The notes under the pieces: generated by a model
The model's database searches: none
What the model was told of the DNA's origin: nothing
The model's input: only the letters and a program-made list of their open reading frames with translations
From: Acanthosoma haemorrhoidale
Taxonomy: Eukaryota; Arthropoda; Insecta; Hemiptera; Acanthosomatidae
Assembly (NCBI GenBank): GCA_930367205.1
Contig: OV884013.1
Location: 114,533,475 to 114,597,474 of the forward strand
Length of the DNA stretch: 64,000 bases
Direction: 5' to 3'
Translations under genes and position numbers: made by a program
In this document: positions 9,828 through 21,000 of the stretch, in pieces
Position numbering within the stretch: the stretch's first letter is position 1
How the letters are laid out: each line of letters opens with the position of its first letter

Positions 9828-10540
9828 TACAACAATTAACCCGCTATTTTATTATTTTTGTCATGTTGGTACAACTTCCACTTCCGCTAACCAACTTTTG
9901 CTGCTCAACCAACTGCCTGTGGAGCTATATGTAAGTCGATATTTATAGCAGTTAATTATAAAATGTTTTGAGTGCCTGTTAAAAATTATTATTGTAACTG
10001 GGGTGAGAATAGTCAGGGCAGTTTCTTGACAAAGAGACAACTTTTGACCCTGACAAAGATCCTGTATCGTTTGTAAAGAAAACAAAATGGACAGATTCAT
10101 ATTCCTCGATTCAACCAAGATCGGTCCCGTTGAAAAAAAATCTTTTAGTTTTTAACAAGCTTTAAGTTCTTCTTGGGAGTTTTATAGTTTCTATAACTTT
10201 TATGTGTCTTTTTTGTACTCATAAGTGCAGTTTAAATATATTTTTTTAGACATCTTTTAGATGTAAAAGAAGGCTCTTCTGATTTCTAGTTAATGTGAAA
10301 ATTTTTAAGAAATAAAATAATAAAAATACTGTGTTTAGTAGTTGGCATACCAATACAATACTCACCCGTGTACAATGACGATCTTTTACTAAAACGAGTA
10401 AGGGAATCCCTCAATCATCCAAGCCTGTTTTATTATATACAGGGCGCCTGAGAAAAATGGCACCACATTTTATTAGCTGGTAAAAGTATGAATGTAATTT
10501 TTACTGAAGATTTAATAGTCGTGTAATAATGTTTTATTTT
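9828..10540. other. Intergenic AT-rich DNA, no gene seen
   Basis: No protein motif, tRNA or clear repeat recognised. It separates the family A copy from the minus-strand family B copy. Confidence 0.4.
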
Positions 10541-10544
10541 TTCT

Positions 10545-11205
10545 TCATAGCCCCTTCAAATTTGCAGATAATTATATACAATTATAGATCTTCAGGCGAA
10601 TCTATTTACAAATTACTTTTGTATTTCCTGTAGCGTCGCTGCAGTACAAAAATTATATAATGAATAAACAAGTATAATGATACACATTATACGTGACTGG
10701 ACTGAACTGACTAATAAAGGTGATGGGGCTCACCTTTTTGATCAAACTTAAAACTAACTTACTTACTAATTATTAACCTAATTTTTCCCCGACAGTACGT
10801 TGCCATCAATGCGGGAAGGGTGGTGGGGTCACAGTGTTAAATACTGGGTTTGTCAGGTGCTGCAACGAGTCGAAAAACTTGATGTGTCTCCGGCGGATGG
10901 ACTCACCCACCGACGGCACACCAAGCAACGGGTGCAGGTCAGCGTTCTTTAACCTCGCGAGAGAGGTACGTTGGACCACTTTTGCATGATCCCATTCTGG
11001 AAATGTGGGAGACATTTGGCTGTATTATCAGTCAAGTGAGTAAATAGCGGGGCACCGTACAGCAGAGCTGGCCGGAGGACACGTTTATAGATCATCAGTT
11101 TGAGACGAAGCGACAGGTTGGGTGAAGTTAGCAACTGCGAAAGCCGGTAAGACCTTTCTACGTTTACGCTTAATATAAGTGTAATAATGACCAACCCCGA
11201 TTAAG
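10545..11205 (-). mobile_element. Non-LTR retrotransposon family B, minus-strand copy
   Basis: Two overlapping minus frames (10949-11194 and 10806-11015) encode LMIYKRVLRPALLYGAPLF, HLTDNTAKCLPHFQNG, then LHPLLGVPSVGESIRRRH, the C-terminal RT region, with a frameshift between them. The 3' tail begins at about 10548 (CTTCATAGCCCCTTCAAATT). Together with the plus-strand copy at 11216 it forms a head-to-head inverted repeat with arms of about 420 bp. Confidence 0.75.
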
Positions 11206-11215
11206 TTTTGCATGA

Positions 11216-11645
11216 TTGAACGCTGACCTGCACCCGTTGCTTGGTGTGCCGTCGGTGGGTGAGTTCATCCGCCGGAGACACATCAAGTTTTTTGACTCGT
11301 TGCAACACCTAACCAACCCAGTGTTTAACACCATGATCCCACCATCCCTCCCGCATTGATGGCAACAGACTGTCGGGGAAAAATTAGGTTAAGAATTAGT
11401 ATGCAAGTTAGTTTTAAGGTTGGTCAAAAAGGTGAGCCCCATCACCTTTATTAGTCAGTTCAGTCCAGTCACGTATAATGTGTATCATTATACTTGTTTG
11501 TTCCCTTATATAATTCTTATAAAATAACAAAACCTGTATATAATGTAGTGACGCTACAGGAAATAGAAAAATAATTTGTAAATAGATTTGCCTGAGGATC
11601 TATAATTGTATCTGTAAATTTAAAGGGGCTATGAAGAAAAAAAAA
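11216..11645 (+). mobile_element. Non-LTR retrotransposon family B, short plus-strand copy
   Basis: It starts abruptly in GAACGCTGACCTGCACCC, matches the 3' 420 bp of the minus-strand neighbour, and ends in AAAGGGGCTATGAAG followed by poly(A). This is a 5'-truncated insertion. About 10 bp separate it from the inverted copy. Confidence 0.7.
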
Positions 11646-12800
11646 AATAGGTATTTGATACTACAGCTCGGCTTTAAAGCAGGCCAATTTCCTCTCTCGA
11701 ATAAGCCAACTTTTCACTTATTCAGCTATAAAAAAAAATTAAAAGAAATACACAAGGGTAGTGGAGTCCCTGTTGAAAGCGATAAATAACGCACAAGGGG
11801 AACGCGTGGCTGCAGTAAACATGGCCGAAGGACGGAGTCACTATTCATCGGAGTCCTTGCTTTCAACGCGTTTCTTGCAAACTTCATTTTTAATAATGGC
11901 ACAATTCATTCAACCCAATTATGAATAATTCAACTTTGAACACTCGTTTGGGAACTAATGTTTATATTAGCCAAAGAGAAAATAATTTGACAGTCGCGTA
12001 GAATTTCAGCCGGGAGCTTTCTGATCTCCGAAGTGGTATTCTACTTCTGAAATGAAATTCTGCGTAGACTCTGGCCTTCGTAGTCAATATCTAATCTCCC
12101 CAAAGCACTCTCTTCTCCTATGCCCTTCCCGATCCTTCCGCCCTTCATTGTCTTGGATATATCCTGACATATCTTCTTATAACTAAATATTATTACGAAA
12201 TTAAATACCAAAGCTAAATAAGTATCGAATTAGTATGATTAGTACCGTAGGAAACAGTTGGCAAACTAGTGTAAGCCGGTTTCATTTCGTTTATCGATCT
12301 ATAACAACTTCCTATAACAGTCTTTTGAAGTTATTAAAATACCGTCTATATATTTACAGCAGACTTTCTTGACGTATTTCCGAGTGCAAATTGTCAATAA
12401 ATAAATTAAAAAGTATTATGAGGAGATAGAGTGACAAATGTGTTGAGTGTAGCGTGACGCAGAACGCGCAATAGCTTTAAACTGAAAACGCATTAAGGAA
12501 CAAGAAACATCTTTTCACTTCAGTGCGTCGTAAATGTCAGAGTTTCCAGCCTTGGAAACACATATACTAACGCCTTTTTCAACATCGTTTGCCGGGATGG
12601 AAAAAATTGGTGTGAATACGTATTGACGTGGAAATTGACTGTGTTTTCCATTTCCAGTTATCACTTCTCTTTGCTATAAAAAAACAACAAAAAGATATGT
12701 CTCATCTGGATATCTCTTCTGCTTCTCAAGCCGTATCCGTAGGTGGCCATAAAACATATTTTTGTAACGAATTCAAAAGAAAGGCTGTCTGTATTTGTTA
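11646..12800. other. Intergenic region 3' of the small minus-strand gene
   Basis: No coding or repeat motif recognised. It contains the probable 3' UTR of the gene at 12811-17266 (minus strand), but no strong polyadenylation site can be singled out. Confidence 0.35.
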
Positions 12801-12810
12801 AAAAGTGTTA

Positions 12811-12963
12811 TTATTCTTGCAATCCGTGGCCGAATATATCTTCAGCCTCCAATTGCCGTTTGTAGAATTCCAAGTTTTCTTCGTGGAATTGTTTCTCTTT
12901 CATGATCAGTTCCTTCCTCACCTCGTGCATCGCCCTGTACAGTCGGCGTTGTTCTTCCGCGCC
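12811..12963 (-). CDS. Unknown gene, exon 4 (C-terminal helix and stop)
   Basis: Acceptor TTCTGTGCAG with a T-rich tract precedes GGCGCGGAAG. It encodes GAEEQRRLYRAMHEVRKELI and a further charged segment to the stop TAA at 12811-12813. Codon use and GC are higher than in the surroundings. Confidence 0.65.
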   Translation of the reverse strand, partial: GAEEQRRLYRAMHEVRKELIMKEKQFHEENLEFYKRQLEAEDIFGHGLQE

Positions 12964-15900
12964 CTGCACAGAAATTAAAATTTCATCAGAGAATCTATTA
13001 TTGAGGTTCCTATCATTCACTATTCCGAACTGAAAGGGCTGTGAATACAGATCAAGATCTAACAGAACAGGGAACGGATAATATCACCGGAGTAGCAGAC
13101 AGGAAAATCCCAAAGTAAAATAAAAAAGCTAACGGAAGCAGTACTTAACTATTAGGAGCAGTGACTGACACTTGATTCACACTAGCAGTCATGGATTGAG
13201 AACAGGAGGGCCGGCCGAGTCATGGTACGCTCAGGATGGCCTGACCCGTGGCGCTCGAGTAGATTTTGACTAAAACCACCTAGCATTAGTTTGATAATTA
13301 ATTTTTTTTAATTTGGCAAGTGTCCTCACAGCATACTCTTTATAACACACCAACAGCATAATATAAAGAAGCCAATTATAGAAATGCCTCGAGAGTAAGT
13401 GCTTTCAACCAAGAGCTAGTCGAAGAGAAGATAATTGGGCTGATTAAGTTTATGTTAGGGGGGTGGGGGGATGTAGCTAGAATGGATGATTGCAGCAATA
13501 ACCAAAGAGATAATGACGGAGATTCGTCACGACTCAAGAAGAGTTGGAAGATCGAAACTACGCTGGGGGGATGGTGTGGCAGGTGATGCACAACACCTTT
13601 TCTACGAGTTTCGATGAACAATATAAAACTAGTGACTGATCTACACAAGGATACTCCAACCTACTTGGTCCTGTGGGATAGAAGTCTTTGATGCCACGCC
13701 CTGCTATGTACTTCCCATCCAGTCCCTGCAATCCCGAATCCTCCACAAACTGTCCAATGTTCCCTTCTATATCACCAACTGTACCCTCCACGCCGATATT
13801 AACATCCCATTCATTCGAAAGCTAGCCACCTTCCGCTACCAGAAACTTCCATTCCCGTATGTGCAGTAACTAATATACACAAGGATACTCCTACCTACCT
13901 GATCCTACGGAAGTCTGGGGTAGTGTCAAGTCCTCCACCCCGCACCCTCCACAAACTATCCAATGTTCCCTTCTATATCACCAACTGTACCCTCCACGCC
14001 GATATTAACATCCCATTCATTCGAAAGCTAGCCACCTTCCGCTACCAGAAACTTTTATTCCCGTATGTGCAGTAACTAATATACACAAGGATACTCCTAC
14101 CTACCTGATCCTACGGAAGTCTGGGGTAGTGTCAAGTCCTCCAATACTCTTCGCATCCAATCCCTGCAATCCCGCATCCTCCACAAACTATCCAATGTTC
14201 CCTTGTATATCACGAACCGTACCCTCCACGCTGATCTGAAGATCCCATTCATTCAAGATCTAACCAACTGCCGCTACCAGAACTTCCATTCCCACCTTCC
14301 TGGCTATCTTAATCTGTCTGCTAAGGCTCTATACCCGGCCACTCAGAGTGACACCTAAGGTGGAGGTAGCCTTCTCCTTGGTCTCTTCCAAACCAACTAT
14401 TAGTGAGCTCTGTGGAAGTAAGTAATGGGTTGAGTGGTTTTGGCTAGTGACCCGTTTTTCCCGAAAAAAAATAACAAGCGCATATAAAGTAAAGTTCTAA
14501 GCACTGGTTAAAATAATGTTTATTGATTTCATGTAAACATTTCAGCAGCTACTATGTACCTACCAAAACTGGCGGAAGCTGATGTTGAAGGCCTTGACTC
14601 AGCAACGGGTTGAAGTGCCGTTGTAAGTATGTAATTAAGTAAGGGAAAATTAAAATAAAGATGCACTAGGCCTTTGAAAGTACGAGTCAAAATATCGAAA
14701 AACAATTTTTAGCAGGAACTTACCTCAGTCTCCTGGTCAGTGCCACTTTCAGATTTCTTATTAGTCACATCGATGTTCCCTGAAAATTATGATTATGTAA
14801 TTAATAGTTATCCACAATAATTTTTTCCCGGACATTAGGCGTTGAGTATTTAAGCAAATTATTTTCATCAAATTCATTTTGGTCATCCTGACATGCTCCC
14901 TCCCAACTAAGATCAAAATACTTTATTGATGTCAATAGGAGGTCTAAGACCTGGACCGGAAAAATAGACACAAATTAATAAATGATTTTTTTATTTGAGA
15001 GAAATTGTTTTCTTGACAAAATATTAAAGATACATACAGAACAAAAACTCTTAAGGCCGATTTAATAAAAAAAAAATGAGTTGGTAGTGCCATAGGTGAT
15101 AACAGCGTGACCTGGTCTGACTGAAACACGAACTTGATCTTTATTGGCCCTAAGGGCGTGCTCTGCAAAATTTGAAGATTTTATGTTTATTTTGAAGGGT
15201 CTAGGAAGTATTTTGAAACTGGATGTAGACGACTCAATAACCATAAAAAGTTGTTCGCAATTTTAATATCTTTTGCCATGGCAATTGGTCTATTTTGTAA
15301 GAAAACCATAGCTCTGCTCTATAGACTAATCTTAAATTTCCTAAGAACAAAATTAAAATTTCTGTTTTACCAACATCGGGGAGACTTCTCTCCTTCGATT
15401 CCTGGCCCCCCGAAAACGTCGGTAATTCTTCTTCGTCCACCACATTCACTAATCCCGAGCCTTCCCCCTCTTCGGACACCTTCTCTCCTCCCTGGTCAGT
15501 GTCCTTTGCCTTCTTCTTCATCCTATGAGCTGGTATTAGGCTCACATATTTCAGGCTGGACTGTTGGTTTGTCTGCGAATGCCCTGATCCATGTCAATAA
15601 GTTAATACTCAACTCTGTCGCCAACAGCTCGTGCGTTTTATCTGCGGGATGAACTGCTGTTTCCTAAACTACTGTAAATAGCGTTAGAGGTGGAACTGAT
15701 TGCGACAAAAATCATTCTTGATGTAAATGCTAGGCAACACGCTCCTAATCAACAAACTAAAAATATACGCTGCTGTCGCGCAAAAGTGCTTATTTTTGGC
15801 CGTCATCTTGAAAAAATGTTATTAATATTCTAAGTTTACCTTACTGAAAGATTTATATATATTTAATGAATGCTTAATAATGGGTGTCTAAGAATTAACG

Positions 15901-17266
15901 CAAGATTTGAATTTGCCGGCATTTGTGCAGTAAAGTAAAAAAACAACAATTTGAAAGCTGACAGTTTAGGGTTAGTAAAAATGGAGCGTTACACGATCCA
16001 ACAACGTGTCTTTATTGTTGAACATTATCTCAAAAATAACGAAAGTTCGGCGGCCCCAGTTCGAAAATTTCATACAAAATATGGTCGGAATAGTGTTTTG
16101 ACTTCATCAACTGTGAAGAGATTAATTGAAAAATTTAGGGAGACTGGATCAGTTGGAGACACTAAACACACTGGTCGTCCAAAAACAAGCCGTTCAAATG
16201 TCAATATCGAAGCAGTGCGCGAGAGTGTCAAATGAGGCTGGTCAAGCAGTGACTGTTACTGGTGCTCGATATCGCGACATGATAATACAGTTCTTTGTGC
16301 CGAAATTGGATGATATTGATGTGGCCAATATGTGGTTTCAACAAGATGGTGCCACATGCCATACAGTCCACGAAACAATTCAAATACCGCATGAGACATT
16401 TCCAGGTCGTGTACTCTCTCGTTTCGGTGATCAGAATTGGTCCCCTAGATCGTGTGATTTTTTAACACCTTTAGATTTCTTTTTATGGGGTTAGTTGAAG
16501 TCAAAGGTGTATGTCAACAAGCCCACATCCACTCGTGCATTAAAAGAGGAAATTCAACGCTGCATCAACAAAATTCAATCACATTTATGCCAAATGGTCA
16601 TGGAAAATTTCGACAAAAGAGTGCGTATGTGCCAGCAAAGTCATGGAGGCCATTTGCCCGATGTGTTATTCCATAAATAACCCCATCCTATTTAATTTAT
16701 AATTCAATAAAAGAATAACAACAAAAACACTAAAAACTATGTTTTCTATTTAAATGAAATCTTGCGTTAATTCTGAGACACCCTATAGAAAAGAGTAAAC
16801 ATCCATTACAAAAAAACAACTTGGTTATTTTCTTAGTTCTAAAGCGCGACAGTTAACACTACAGAGTATACCATTTGTTGCAGTTCATCCGTGGCACAAA
16901 ACACACGAGTAGCGTTACCTATCTACATTGATAGTTATGCAGTTGAATCACCTGCTAGTGACGAAGTGCCCGGATCTTTCTCTTTACATTTTTTACCGAT
17001 ACGCAATGACCTTTTGAATTTTACTAAGAAGCTGTTTTGTTTATCATCGGACACTGTAAAAAGCCACGTTTATAGATTAGCTTCTCGTCATCTCAACCCG
17101 CAAATGCGGGTTGGTAAAAGAGTACCTAAACTACCTTGAAAGTGGTCAGGAATAACGGCAGTTTTTTGTGAATAGTAATAACCACACATTACAAAGATAA
17201 ATACCCAGATCTGGACGTAATTACAATATTTATTTACTTACCTTCAATCTTTTCGTTCACTGGCAT
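12811..17266 (-). CDS. Unrecognised 148-residue acidic coiled-coil-like protein, four exons
   Basis: Assembled from GT-AG sites: 17242-17266, 15371-15583, 14724-14779, 12811-12963. The exons total 447 bases, 148 codons plus TAA, with phases matching at all three junctions. The start ATG at 17266 follows an in-frame TAA directly. The protein starts MPVNEKIE. It has a Ser/Gln-rich stretch, a basic patch (RMKKKAKD), an acidic Glu/Ser/Gly-rich middle, and a charged C-terminal helix (about residues 98-138) with heptad-like spacing, ending EDIFGHGLQE. I do not recognise the family; the charged tail recalls coiled-coil ends of Myb/SANT-like proteins, but no DNA-binding domain is present. It is transcribed divergently from Pus10, whose ATG is 657 bp away. 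Introns hold a mariner and a triplicated jockey fragment. The weakest point is the acceptor at 15583. Confidence 0.6.
13370..13610 (+). repeat. Decayed non-LTR RT-like fragment
   Basis: ATGGATGATTGCAGCAATAA resembles the GTTGGATGGTTGCAGCAATG string in the RT fragment at about 4640. No open frame remains. It lies in intron 3 of the unknown gene. A 9-base G run is present near 13459. Confidence 0.3.
13635..14356 (+). mobile_element. Jockey-like RT C-terminal fragment, tandemly triplicated
   Basis: Three direct copies of a unit of about 200-285 bp start near 13640, 13872 and 14072, each with ATACACAAGGATACTCC and CTATCCAATGTTCCC-like blocks. The third and most complete reads SLQSRILHKLSNVPLYITNR and DLKIPFIQDL, conserved C-terminal motifs of jockey-clade RTs. 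Copies 1 and 2 are nearly identical in their right halves, so the duplications are young relative to the insertion. It lies in intron 3 of the unknown gene. Confidence 0.65.
14724..14779 (-). CDS. Unknown gene, exon 3
   Basis: 56 bases between ATTTTCAG and GTAAGTTCC, both strong sites. It encodes NIDVTNKKSESGTDQETE; phase joins exon 2 (GTT G / GG AAC) and exon 4 (GAG / GGC). Confidence 0.65.
15371..15583 (-). CDS. Unknown gene, exon 2
   Basis: 213 bases. Donor GTAAAAC after 15371. The acceptor GGATCAG before 15583 has a TATTAAC branch-like sequence about 20 bases upstream. It encodes the KYVSLIPAHRMKKKAKDTDQ stretch and the acidic middle ending SLPDV. It is open throughout, GC-richer than its flanks. 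Confidence 0.6.
15882..16784 (+). mobile_element. Mariner-superfamily (DD41D-type) transposon, internally deleted copy 1
   Basis: Terminal inverted repeats: GGGTGTCTAAGAATTAACGC at the left and its near-complement ending GAGACACCC at the right. The first frame (15981) encodes MERYTIQQRVFIVEHYLKNN, a helix-turn-helix start, and runs to AVRESVK then a stop. A second frame resumes at NEAGQAVTV and continues through VANMWFQQDGATCHT and LTPLDFFLWG. Between the Asp of QQDGA and the Asp of PLDFF I count 41 residues, hence DD41D type. The block with the first catalytic Asp is missing, so the copy cannot be autonomous. It ends at PDVLFHK. It lies in intron 1 of the unknown gene. Confidence 0.8.
16785..17241. 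other. Intron 1 remainder with an unexplained 82-codon plus-strand frame
   Basis: A plus-strand open frame at 16891-17139 reads LPIRNDLLNFTKKLFCLSSD and similar, with a fairly protein-like composition, but no family was recognised and no splice or start context supports it. Confidence 0.25.
17242..17266 (-). CDS. Unknown gene, exon 1 (start codon)
   Basis: 25 bases encoding MPVNEKIE plus one base. Donor GTAAGTAAAT follows. An in-frame TAA immediately precedes the ATG, so the start is fixed if the exon is real. Confidence 0.5.
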
Positions 17267-17923
17267 TTAAATGGGCGTCAATTTACAATATTTTGTCCCA
17301 GAAGTGCTAATGGTTGTATATAATTGTAACTGACGAGTGTAATTTTGACTTAAAGGTAATGGATAACATGTGTTAAAAAGTTGAATATTCAAACTCGATG
17401 CAATGACATTTAATCAAGCTTGTCTCTGCAGAGGTTATGGACCTTGTCGAAACCGATTCTAGCGGTTAGTAAAGACAACATGTTTTGATCCACTAATTAT
17501 CTATAACATATGTTTAGAAAGTCACATGAATCCAAAGCCAATTGACGGATAACTGAAAATCAAAACCACTTGTTGATAAGAAAGTTCTGGGTTCATGTCT
17601 AGTGACAGTACAGTGATTGTCCTTCCACTGAAAACCAGAAAAAAAGAGGTTGACTACCTTTTTCAAACTAGTCCAATCTTCCGCACCCGTGGAGATCCGC
17701 AAAATTGGAACAAAATGAATGGGTAGAAGAAATTGGCCAACGGTCGTTTTTGAAACACTTTATTGATTAAATAAATTTGTTGTACATTTTCTTTATTGGC
17801 TCGCTGTTGGATCCTCTTTGGTCTTTTGGAGATTCAACTGTCAAAATAGGAAGGTTCTAAAGGTGGTTTCCCGTCCGTCCGCCAGCCTTTGAATTGATTC
17901 CTGTTGCACATTCCTCTAAGGAC
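17267..17923. promoter_or_regulatory. Shared upstream region of the unknown gene and Pus10
   Basis: 657 bp between two divergent start codons, so it should hold the promoters and 5' UTRs of both genes (inference). No TATA box is convincing. A stretch near 17575-17640 (AAGAAAGTTCTGGGTTCATG) looks like a SINE B-box remnant. Confidence 0.4.
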
Positions 17924-18082
17924 ATGTCTTCTTCGAATGAAACTGAAAAGCCCGAGGAGACGAATTTCGACTTGGTTTACCACTATTTGCAAGACATAGG
18001 CTGCTGTAAATTGTGCTCTTTTAGGTTTATTGGTGAAAAAAGTCCCAGTTCTTTCCTAAATCCCGATGAAACGATTGCAAAA
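17924..18082 (+). CDS. Pus10: Pus10 exon 1
   Basis: ATG at 17924, start of MSSSNETEKPEETNFDL, through the first CxxC (CCKLC). Donor GTACAG, phase 0. Confidence 0.85.
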
Positions 18083-21000
18083 GTACAGTGCTTCCCATTG
18101 TTTGTTCAATGTACTTTAACCATGGTCCATAGCTTATGTATCCCAACATTACTTTTTTTCAGAGGAAAATCATTGAGACTGATACCACATGCAATGGACA
18201 CAAGATTCCGAAACGGAATCCCTGCATATCATGCATAGGCTTGACTCAAAAACCATACTGTGAAGTTATCATGGAAAATGTAATAATATTTCGCAATTAT
18301 TTGTTTTTAACTTATTTCTATGGAGTTTGTATTTTTAACAACATTTGTACTACAGGTTTTAAAAGGATTGAAAGAGGCAGATTACGATTGTGATACATAT
18401 AACATTGCTCTCACGCTGCCTGTCAGCTTTCAGTTAAGAGCTCATGCAATGTTTCTACATCTTCAATCTAAATTCCCTAGGTTCACCAATTTTCACTTTT
18501 CGTTAGGAGTTGTTACCGTTGGAGTAAAGGATGTGTGGAAATGGATATTCACCCCATTGATCGACGAGGCCATTCATAAAAGTTATATTCCATCATCTGA
18601 TTTGACTATCAATTTAACTCTGATGTATGCTGACGAAAACAAAGAATGTTCTTCCTTGTAAGTATTATTTTAATAAAATATCACTGATATAATTTTTACC
18701 GTACATATGGTTTTTCGTAGTTTATATTTTAGATAATGATGCCTCACCATTTTCAACCCACTTGATCGACAAGTTTTCGGTTTGATTATTGGCAGTATTT
18801 TACATTTTATGGTTCATCAAATGAAACAACCATGCAAAATATCATTTGTCTGGGTTGAACAAGGGACTTGCAATGACAGACTCAGGGGTGAAATTAAAGC
18901 TTTCTGGTTTCAAAAAATGTATGAATGATAATAAAAACATTTATTGTATATTACTGTGTATACAGCTAAAGCAATTTTGAGATTAATCAGTGATTTAATT
19001 AACATTATTTTTGTCGATTTCAGATTTGTAATGTTTCCTGACAAATTCAGTAGAAAAAAGAATCGTAAAAATCAAGGGAGTTTTGACATCTTCTCTCGGA
19101 AGAGTGTTGAGACGTGCTTAAAATTGATCGATGCTGAAAAATTTTCTACTTTTTATTCAGTTCCACCTGGCATACCGGACTGTTCTATTTTTTATGATGG
19201 ATTGACGACACTGCATAGCTCTATTTATATTGGTGGTAATTAAACGTTGATTATGAGGATTTTTTATATATCTGGGATAATACATACTTAAATGATCCCT
19301 TTTTAAAATGTATTTATCGTGTTATGACTACAAGTCAGTTCTGACACGTTACAACTATATCTACGAATTGAAAACAAAAAAAACGAGCTATTGTGATATA
19401 ACACACAATTACACGGATGTGAAAACGATTTTAATGACTATTTGTAATTATATCCCACTTAACTTGGAACACATATTAAATTTTATTAATTGATTTGACT
19501 CAATGTGATAGAAAACTATTTACTTTTTTTTACATAGCAGTTAATTAATTATTAACACTTAATCATATCATATGGAGTTAGCCACATTTTTTATGTCCTC
19601 AGATACAGACTTAAACATTTCATGTGCAATTTCATTTCCTTAGTTTGAACAGATGACTTGAAATTGAACAGACAGACATAAATTAATTAAATTAAAATAA
19701 CTGACATAAAATTAACATAAACTATCTAAAAACTGTTATTGTTAAACGACAAGTATTTTGATGATAGTAATAATTAGGCACTTTTATTGTTAATAATTCA
19801 CATTATCTATTATTAAAGTTGAATTAACCGTTGATGCCCTTTAGGTAGATATAACAAACTGTCCCGTGTTCTACCTCAAACACCTTGGCTGATAAAAGGA
19901 GAAAGAAAGCTTGAAGGTTCAGTCGAAGAGCTCATATCAGGACCGATGAAATTTATTATCAAGTCTCAAGGTGAGTTGCCTGTAGCTTTTTTTATTCTAC
20001 TGGGCCATTCTGTAATTTCTACTCTACATATAGGCTGTACTGGTTGCCTCACTATTTCCACCCCTTTATATCAATTCAAAAAAAAAAATATATAAGTTGT
20101 AAACTAAGTAATATTATTTTAAATAGAGTGGAGTAATTCACAGTAATACATGCCCCAAGATAACTGTGAATTACTGATAAATAGATTTTGAAGTTTAAAA
20201 CGAGAAGGGTACAAAAAAAAACACATTTATAAGAGGAGCATATTATTCACTAGCTAATTTTTTACATATTTAAATTAGTAAAAAATTTGTATTGAGTGTG
20301 AAAATTTAGCAAACTAATAAATGAACATATGTAATTGAATTTCACTCGTATATATGTTTTTTTTTTATTATTTTAACTTCATTGTTTGTAACTTGCCGAA
20401 AATCAGGAATCACCAAATATAAATGAAGTGAACGGACAATATCATGAACCATATAAGTTCAGTCTCCGTTTCAGTTACCTAAATGATAATAAAAAAATAC
20501 TTGGTACTTTTGGCCAAAAATACTTCATTTTATTTGTTTATCCATCTCAGTCATGTAAAATCATAAAAATCCTAAATAGATATGAAAACCATGTTCAGGT
20601 AATTTTAACTACTGGTTTCTGCTTTTTTTTTTTTAAATATATTTAAAAAAATTGTTTTCCTTAAAGTCTTTAATGTATTTGTATACTTCATGTTATTTTA
20701 TTTAGCCAAAAGTTAATCAGCATATTTGCAAGTGTTTCAGAATACCCCTTTCCTTTTAAAATTCAGAATTTATTGAATAATTTTTTGAGATAAATTTGAT
20801 GATTACCCTGAACCTTTTTGAACTTACTGCCTTTTCCTTTAGGATTGGCCGAGATGTTAGTTCTGGTGAATTTACTCATTACTCACTACTACTTACCCCT
20901 TCGTTTGCAACAAAAACCTCAACAAACAACTGTAGATTAGGGTCTAATTTTGGAAATTTTTCAACATTTTATGATCCCGTCACACCACACCATTGGAAAG

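Noticed and set aside
16891..17139. 82-codon plus-strand frame as a gene
   Set aside because: No recognised motif, no promoter or splice context, and it lies within the intron of the divergent gene.
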